From a virus, in IMG/VR virus record IMGVR_UViG_3300042691_023051, positions 1 to 44,925 of that record: DNA of 44,925 nucleotides; one strand, 5' to 3'. Positions within the stretch are counted from its first letter, which is position 1; each line of letters starts with the position of its first letter. The translations under genes and the position numbers were made by a program. Positions 40,596-44,925 of this stretch are shown one piece after another. The notes beneath the pieces are model-generated. The model was not told the origin of the DNA and did no database searches. It saw only the letters and a list, made by a program, of their open reading frames with translations.

Positions 40596-43500
40596 ATGCC
40601 GAATTGGAAGAAACTGGTAGTATCGGGTTCCGATGCTAATTTAAATTCATTAATTGTAAGCGGTGCTATATCCGCATCTAGTATAACCGCATCCGCATTT
40701 AAGGGTGATGGTAGTCAACTCACAAATATTAATTCGGCGTCATACGCGTCTACCGCATCTAATATCAATGGTGGGGTAGTAGATTATATTCCTTTGTGGA
40801 AAACAGAAACATCATTATCATCTAGCTTATTATATCAAACGGCATCAAGTGTCCTCTTAGGAGCAACCACACAACATACTCCAGAAGCTCCAGATCGATT
40901 TGGGGTATTTGCTGGAGTTACCGACTCATATAATTTAATTTCGGCGCATGGGGAAATTGATAGTTATCTTCAACTAAATGTCAAAAATTTCAGTGCGGGA
41001 AATACCGCATCATCCGATATTGTGGCAACCGCGGATACAGGAACAGAACTCGCGGGATTCATCGACTTGGGAATTAATAGTAGTACATATTCGGTGGATG
41101 GTGGAATTGGTGGACCGTTGGATGCATATTTGTATACAACTGGTAGTGATTTACTAATTGGTAATTTGTCACCGGATAAAAAAATTATATTATTCACTGG
41201 TCCTGGAAACGCTACAAATAACGCTAGAGTATTTATAGATCCCACGGGTAGTGTTAATATAAACACTAACGAAATAACACCAGGCGCACCTGATGCCCTC
41301 CGTGTACGCGCTGTACCGTTTACAACTACATACAATGTTATTACTGCTATTGGTGAAGTAAACGGTTACGCACAAATTAATATGAAAAATACAGGGTCAG
41401 GTGATTCTGTATCCAGTGATATCGTTGCTACGGCAAATAATGGGGATGAAACTACCAATTACGTAAACATGGGAATCAATGGTGACAGTTATGCGGGAAC
41501 TATTGGTGGACCAAATGATTCTTATGTGTATTCTACGGGTGGTCACTTACATTTAGGTGCAATTGATGCCGGTGAAGAAGTGATGATATTCGTGGGTAGT
41601 GATAATGTTGCCGCTTCTACGAAATTAACGTTACGTGATAGTAATCAACATACATTATCGGGTTCATTAGACATCACCGGAAGTGTAAAAATTACGCAAG
41701 ATTTAACGGTTGGTGGAACCATTGTTGCGGAAAAATTTATTGCGGAATATGTAACCTCATCGGTCATTTACGAAAGTGGGTCTACAAAGTTCGGTGATAC
41801 GGTGGATGATACACACCAATTTACAGGATCATTAAGTGTACAAGGAACCATCAGTGGAAGTCTTATTCTTCCAGCCGGAGTAGTTTCCAGTAGTGTACAA
41901 ATTAATACTGGATCATTTACTGGATCATTTACGGGTTCGTTACTGGGAACGAGTAGTCTTGCGTTAACTGCACTTACTGCATCATACTTTGATGGGTTCA
42001 TTACGTTCCCAAGTGGATTGGATGTTACAGGATCATTGGTTGTCACAGGTTCGCAACGAACAATAGGAAATCAAATCATAACAGGTTCATTAACACTATC
42101 TAGTAGTGCACTTGTTGAATTACAAGTTATCGGTGATACGGAAATAACGGGTTCGTTGAGACTGGCATCAGGGGGAATTACAGGAAGTTTGTTGGGAACC
42201 AGTAGTTGGGCAAATAATGCAATTAGTGCAAGTGCTGCAACCACGGCGTCATATGCACAGACTTCATCGGTTGCTATTTCATCATCGTTTGCAACATCGG
42301 CAAGTTGGGCGCCAAGTGTTGGTGGTGGAAACTCATTCGGGACTATATCAGTTGCAGGACAAAGTGATGTAGTAGCAGACCAATCAAATGATACGTTAAC
42401 ATTGATTGCTGGTACGAATGTAACCATTACAACCGATGCATTAACTGATACCATAACAATTAACGCCGTTGCGAACTCTGCATTCCCGTTTAGTGGAAGT
42501 GCAATAATTACTGGTTCATTGTTAGTGTCTGGATCTGGTGGGGTATCAGCAAGTTCAGCAAATATTGCTAGTATCACTGGTTCCTTATTGGGTAGTAGTT
42601 CATTTGCTACAACCGCGTCATATGCAACAACTGCTTCATACGCACCAATATCTTTTATAGATAATTTAGTAACGGTGGGTTTACCTGGAAGTGACACACA
42701 GTATAATTCAATTAAGTCTGCTGTAGACAGTATTACCGATGCAACGGCAGCAAATACGTACACGGTACGTGTATATCCCGGTGTGTTCATCGAAGATACT
42801 ATTACGTTAAAGCCGTATATTGCAATCAAGGGTGATTCTTCAACTTCTACGATTGTTTCTGCATCAAATCCTGCAAATACCATTTTCGTCATGGCCGACC
42901 AAACAATGGTCATCGATATGCAGATACAAGGGTCTACCGCAGCAAATACATCGGCGGTAGTATACTCTTCACCAACGACACCGCAAACAAATGCAATTGC
43001 GTATGTAGAAAACGTTCGATTTGGCACCAACTATACCAACGCAAAAGTTGTGGGTAGTGGAAGTAGTGGAAATTGTATCCTTCAATGTTCTAATGTTAAA
43101 TATGGCGGATTTACATCGGGAAGTAAATCATTTGATGTAGGATTCTACGTTACATCTGGTTCTGACGGCGGTATTGGACGTATGCAATTACGTAATGTTA
43201 CCTCTACAAACGGTGGCGTTGCAGGAACCGATAATGACCAAATATTTGCACTAGCCGACGCTCCGGGATGTACCTTCATTGTCAATGGATGTCTGTTAAC
43301 CCGTGCAACAGGTGCAGCACGAGGAACAGGATTCAAAGTATATAACGGTGGACAACTCCGATTAACTGGTGTCAACTTCCAACGTTGGATTCGTGGTATT
43401 TGGGCACCACAAACAGGATCAGCACCAAGTATTGATGCCATTGCTCTAAACTTTGAAAACTGTACGACGGACGTATTAATTGAACATACTGGATCGTTGG

Positions 43501-44925
43501 GTAAAGTACAAGGTACTGACAATTTCTTAAAAACACAAATTGCTTTAAATGCTCCACTATACGAAGTGGGACAAGACCCACGAAAGATTGTAGTAGCAAA
43601 GAAAGGTGGAGATTTCACCTCTATCAGTGCATCGGTGGCATATATCACCGACTCATCTGAAAATAATAGATATATCATTGAAGTCGGACCTGGTCAATTT
43701 ACCGAAAGTGAAATTGATTTAACTAATAAACCATATGTCAGTATATTTGGTTCGGACATTCAAGCCACAGAAGTAATTGCCTCTGGAAGTAATCATAATA
43801 TCTTCAAACTCGGTAATACGAGTGAAGTATCATTTATGACACTGCGAGGTTCCGGTGTTGGGTGTGCGGCATTTGATGCAACTGATTTGGCGGGGTTTGC
43901 TCTCGTCCATAAGATATCCATTTATGATTGTGATTACGGTGTTAAAGTAATTGGTAATACAGCAGCAACATCATTCTTCGGTGAATATGTTGATATGAAT
44001 GGAACATTCAGTTATGGTACGTATGTATCATCAAGTAACGGTACCGTGGTTGATGCTAATATGGAAAACTACTACTTGTTTCCATCGGCAAGTGCTGTTA
44101 TTGGTAATTATGCAGCGGGACCAAGTGCAAGTTTAAGTTTATATGCGGCAAAGTTCCAAGGTGACGGTACAGCAAATTCCACGGCAATACGAATGGAAAA
44201 TGGGTCTGTATTAGAAGCCGCCGCAGTAGACATTCAAACCCCTGACTATGGACTAGTTATCCCAGCAGGAGGAATTGGGCCAGAATTTAGAATTGTCGGT
44301 GCCATGATTCACGACGCAGGTACCTATGATTTTGATATTCAAAATTCATCAACTCGTGGACGGTACCAAGGTGTATCTGACCATACAAAAATTAATAATA
44401 ATAGTCAAGATTTCTATTGGAATTTCTTGGACGATACAGACGGTGAAAATGACGTAACTCGTAAATTGTCCGTCACCTTTGCTGACGGTACGCATACGGA
44501 CGCAACAACCCTTATCTTTAAGGGTTCACCAATGGGTGTCATGCAAGGTGGGACTATTACTACTGGAAGTGGATTTGGTATTACTGCGGCAAGTGGATTC
44601 GGATACTTACAAGATACTATAGATACGGATGTATACAAGAGATTGGATTGGGTTGATGGTTCTCTTACATTAACGGCAAATTCCAATAATTACATTTACA
44701 TTACCGATACGGGAACATTAACATCGGGCGGCACAATTCCTGATAATGAAACAAATATTATCCTTGGAAGAGTTGTCACCAACGATACGACGGTAGAATT
44801 TATTGACCAAACGTTGTATAACGGTGAGCACATGGCTAATAAGCTTTCTACGTTTAATAGAAAAGCCTTGGGACCAGTATTTGCCGCAGGATCGACGGTA
44901 ACAGAAAACGTAACCCCATTCAAGT
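40596..44925 (+). CDS. Giant tail fibre/tailspike-type protein, 3'-truncated by window edge
   Basis: The frame from ATG 40596 (AAAGGA 9 nt upstream) has no stop to the window end, giving at least 1443 codons. The start MPNWKKLVVSGSDANLNSL is homologous to the previous fibre gene. Two related units follow (about residues 110-220 and 243-350; SSDIVATAD...LGINSSTYSVDGGIGGPLDAY and SSDIVATAN...MGINGDSYAGTIGGPNDSY). GSFTGSF and ASYA repeats occupy about 410-690. Two tandem pectin-lyase-like beta-helix modules start near 705 (RVYPGVFIEDTITLKPY) and near 990 (RKIVVAKKGGDFTSISASVA, IIEVGPGQFTESEID). The last visible part is a non-repetitive domain. It may bind or degrade a surface glycan; no catalytic residues were identified. 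Confidence 0.85.
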   Translation, partial: MPNWKKLVVSGSDANLNSLIVSGAISASSITASAFKGDGSQLTNINSASYASTASNINGGVVDYIPLWKTETSLSSSLLYQTASSVLLGATTQHTPEAPDRFGVFAGVTDSYNLISAHGEIDSYLQLNVKNFSAGNTASSDIVATADTGTELAGFIDLGINSSTYSVDGGIGGPLDAYLYTTGSDLLIGNLSPDKKIILFTGPGNATNNARVFIDPTGSVNINTNEITPGAPDALRVRAVPFTTTYNVITAIGEVNGYAQINMKNTGSGDSVSSDIVATANNGDETTNYVNMGINGDSYAGTIGGPNDSYVYSTGGHLHLGAIDAGEEVMIFVGSDNVAASTKLTLRDSNQHTLSGSLDITGSVKITQDLTVGGTIVAEKFIAEYVTSSVIYESGSTKFGDTVDDTHQFTGSLSVQGTISGSLILPAGVVSSSVQINTGSFTGSFTGSLLGTSSLALTALTASYFDGFITFPSGLDVTGSLVVTGSQRTIGNQIITGSLTLSSSALVELQVIGDTEITGSLRLASGGITGSLLGTSSWANNAISASAATTASYAQTSSVAISSSFATSASWAPSVGGGNSFGTISVAGQSDVVADQSNDTLTLIAGTNVTITTDALTDTITINAVANSAFPFSGSAIITGSLLVSGSGGVSASSANIASITGSLLGSSSFATTASYATTASYAPISFIDNLVTVGLPGSDTQYNSIKSAVDSITDATAANTYTVRVYPGVFIEDTITLKPYIAIKGDSSTSTIVSASNPANTIFVMADQTMVIDMQIQGSTAANTSAVVYSSPTTPQTNAIAYVENVRFGTNYTNAKVVGSGSSGNCILQCSNVKYGGFTSGSKSFDVGFYVTSGSDGGIGRMQLRNVTSTNGGVAGTDNDQIFALADAPGCTFIVNGCLLTRATGAARGTGFKVYNGGQLRLTGVNFQRWIRGIWAPQTGSAPSIDAIALNFENCTTDVLIEHTGSLGKVQGTDNFLKTQIALNAPLYEVGQDPRKIVVAKKGGDFTSISASVAYITDSSENNRYIIEVGPGQFTESEIDLTNKPYVSIFGSDIQATEVIASGSNHNIFKLGNTSEVSFMTLRGSGVGCAAFDATDLAGFALVHKISIYDCDYGVKVIGNTAATSFFGEYVDMNGTFSYGTYVSSSNGTVVDANMENYYLFPSASAVIGNYAAGPSASLSLYAAKFQGDGTANSTAIRMENGSVLEAAAVDIQTPDYGLVIPAGGIGPEFRIVGAMIHDAGTYDFDIQNSSTRGRYQGVSDHTKINNNSQDFYWNFLDDTDGENDVTRKLSVTFADGTHTDATTLIFKGSPMGVMQGGTITTGSGFGITAASGFGYLQDTIDTDVYKRLDWVDGSLTLTANSNNYIYITDTGTLTSGGTIPDNETNIILGRVVTNDTTVEFIDQTLYNGEHMANKLSTFNRKALGPVFAAGSTVTENVTPFK
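40921..41650 (+). repeat. Tandem duplicated domain in giant fibre gene
   Basis: The coding units near 40921-41262 and 41323-41650 share SSDIVATA, GIN, IGGP and DSY/DAY positions, diverged at DNA level. The copies are separated by a short linker, so a domain duplication within the fibre is likely. Confidence 0.6.

Noticed and set aside
42071-43030. 319-codon open frame on the minus strand
   Set aside because: It lies fully opposite the giant fibre frame, has low-complexity Pro/Val/Ala composition typical of antisense to Ser/Thr/Gly repeats, and has no ribosome site.
43145-43678. 177-codon minus-strand frame
   Set aside because: Opposite the open giant fibre frame; no recognisable protein features.

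Overview
The window is a densely packed segment of an AT-rich, T4-like contractile-tailed phage (myovirus-type Caudoviricetes). Every gene I can support lies on the + strand. Recognisable homologues of the T4 morphogenesis core are present: large terminase gp17, portal gp20, prohead protease gp21, scaffold gp22, major capsid gp23, neck/tail-completion gp13-gp14-gp15, tail sheath gp18 and tail tube gp19. Many starts have strong Shine-Dalgarno sequences (GGAGG, AAGGAG), so the host uses canonical initiation. The host cannot be named from the sequence. I see no tRNA, integrase, transposase or CRISPR array.

Layout: (1) 1-4348, five virion/tail-type structural genes, the first cut by the window edge; (2) 4367-8857, a small DNA-metabolism block: a PD-(D/E)XK nuclease-like protein, a DnaG/gp61-type primase and a natural Mre11-Rad50 (gp47-gp46) fusion; (3) 8896-14103, a C1q/TNF-like-tipped structural protein and a 936-residue fusion of a ligase-type nucleotidyltransferase to a NMN-adenylyltransferase-like domain; (4) 14113-16934, a zinc-ribbon protein, a membrane-anchored coiled-coil protein and terminase; (5) 16973-25146, portal and prohead protease surrounded by small accessory head proteins; (6) 25152-27580, a HAD/Mom-like fusion, a TylF-type methyltransferase and a ribosomal protein bS21 homologue; (7) 27709-36386, scaffold, capsid, neck, sheath and tube; (8) 36476-end, a tail-fibre locus of low-complexity Ser/Thr/Gly-rich proteins ending in a giant fibre gene that runs off the window (at least 1443 codons).

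The most coherent new idea is a prohead-processing and capsid-packaging network. The tetrapeptide LLNE followed by Ala occurs near the N-terminus of the major capsid protein, of the prohead protease and of a small protein. Several other small proteins around the portal begin with a short hydrophobic peptide ending L-x-E, resembling T4 capsid-targeting sequences. They include a minimal HExxH metallopeptidase and proteins with dockerin-like calcium loops, which would be candidate internal head proteins.

Regulation: intrinsic hairpins sit after the capsid gene and between tube and fibre genes. A 15-bp perfect hairpin surrounds the primase start codon. A recurrent CTAYTTATA motif lies 23-45 nt before at least eight genes; it is probably the late promoter of this phage. 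Calls are from reading the sequence and recalled family motifs only; no search was run.
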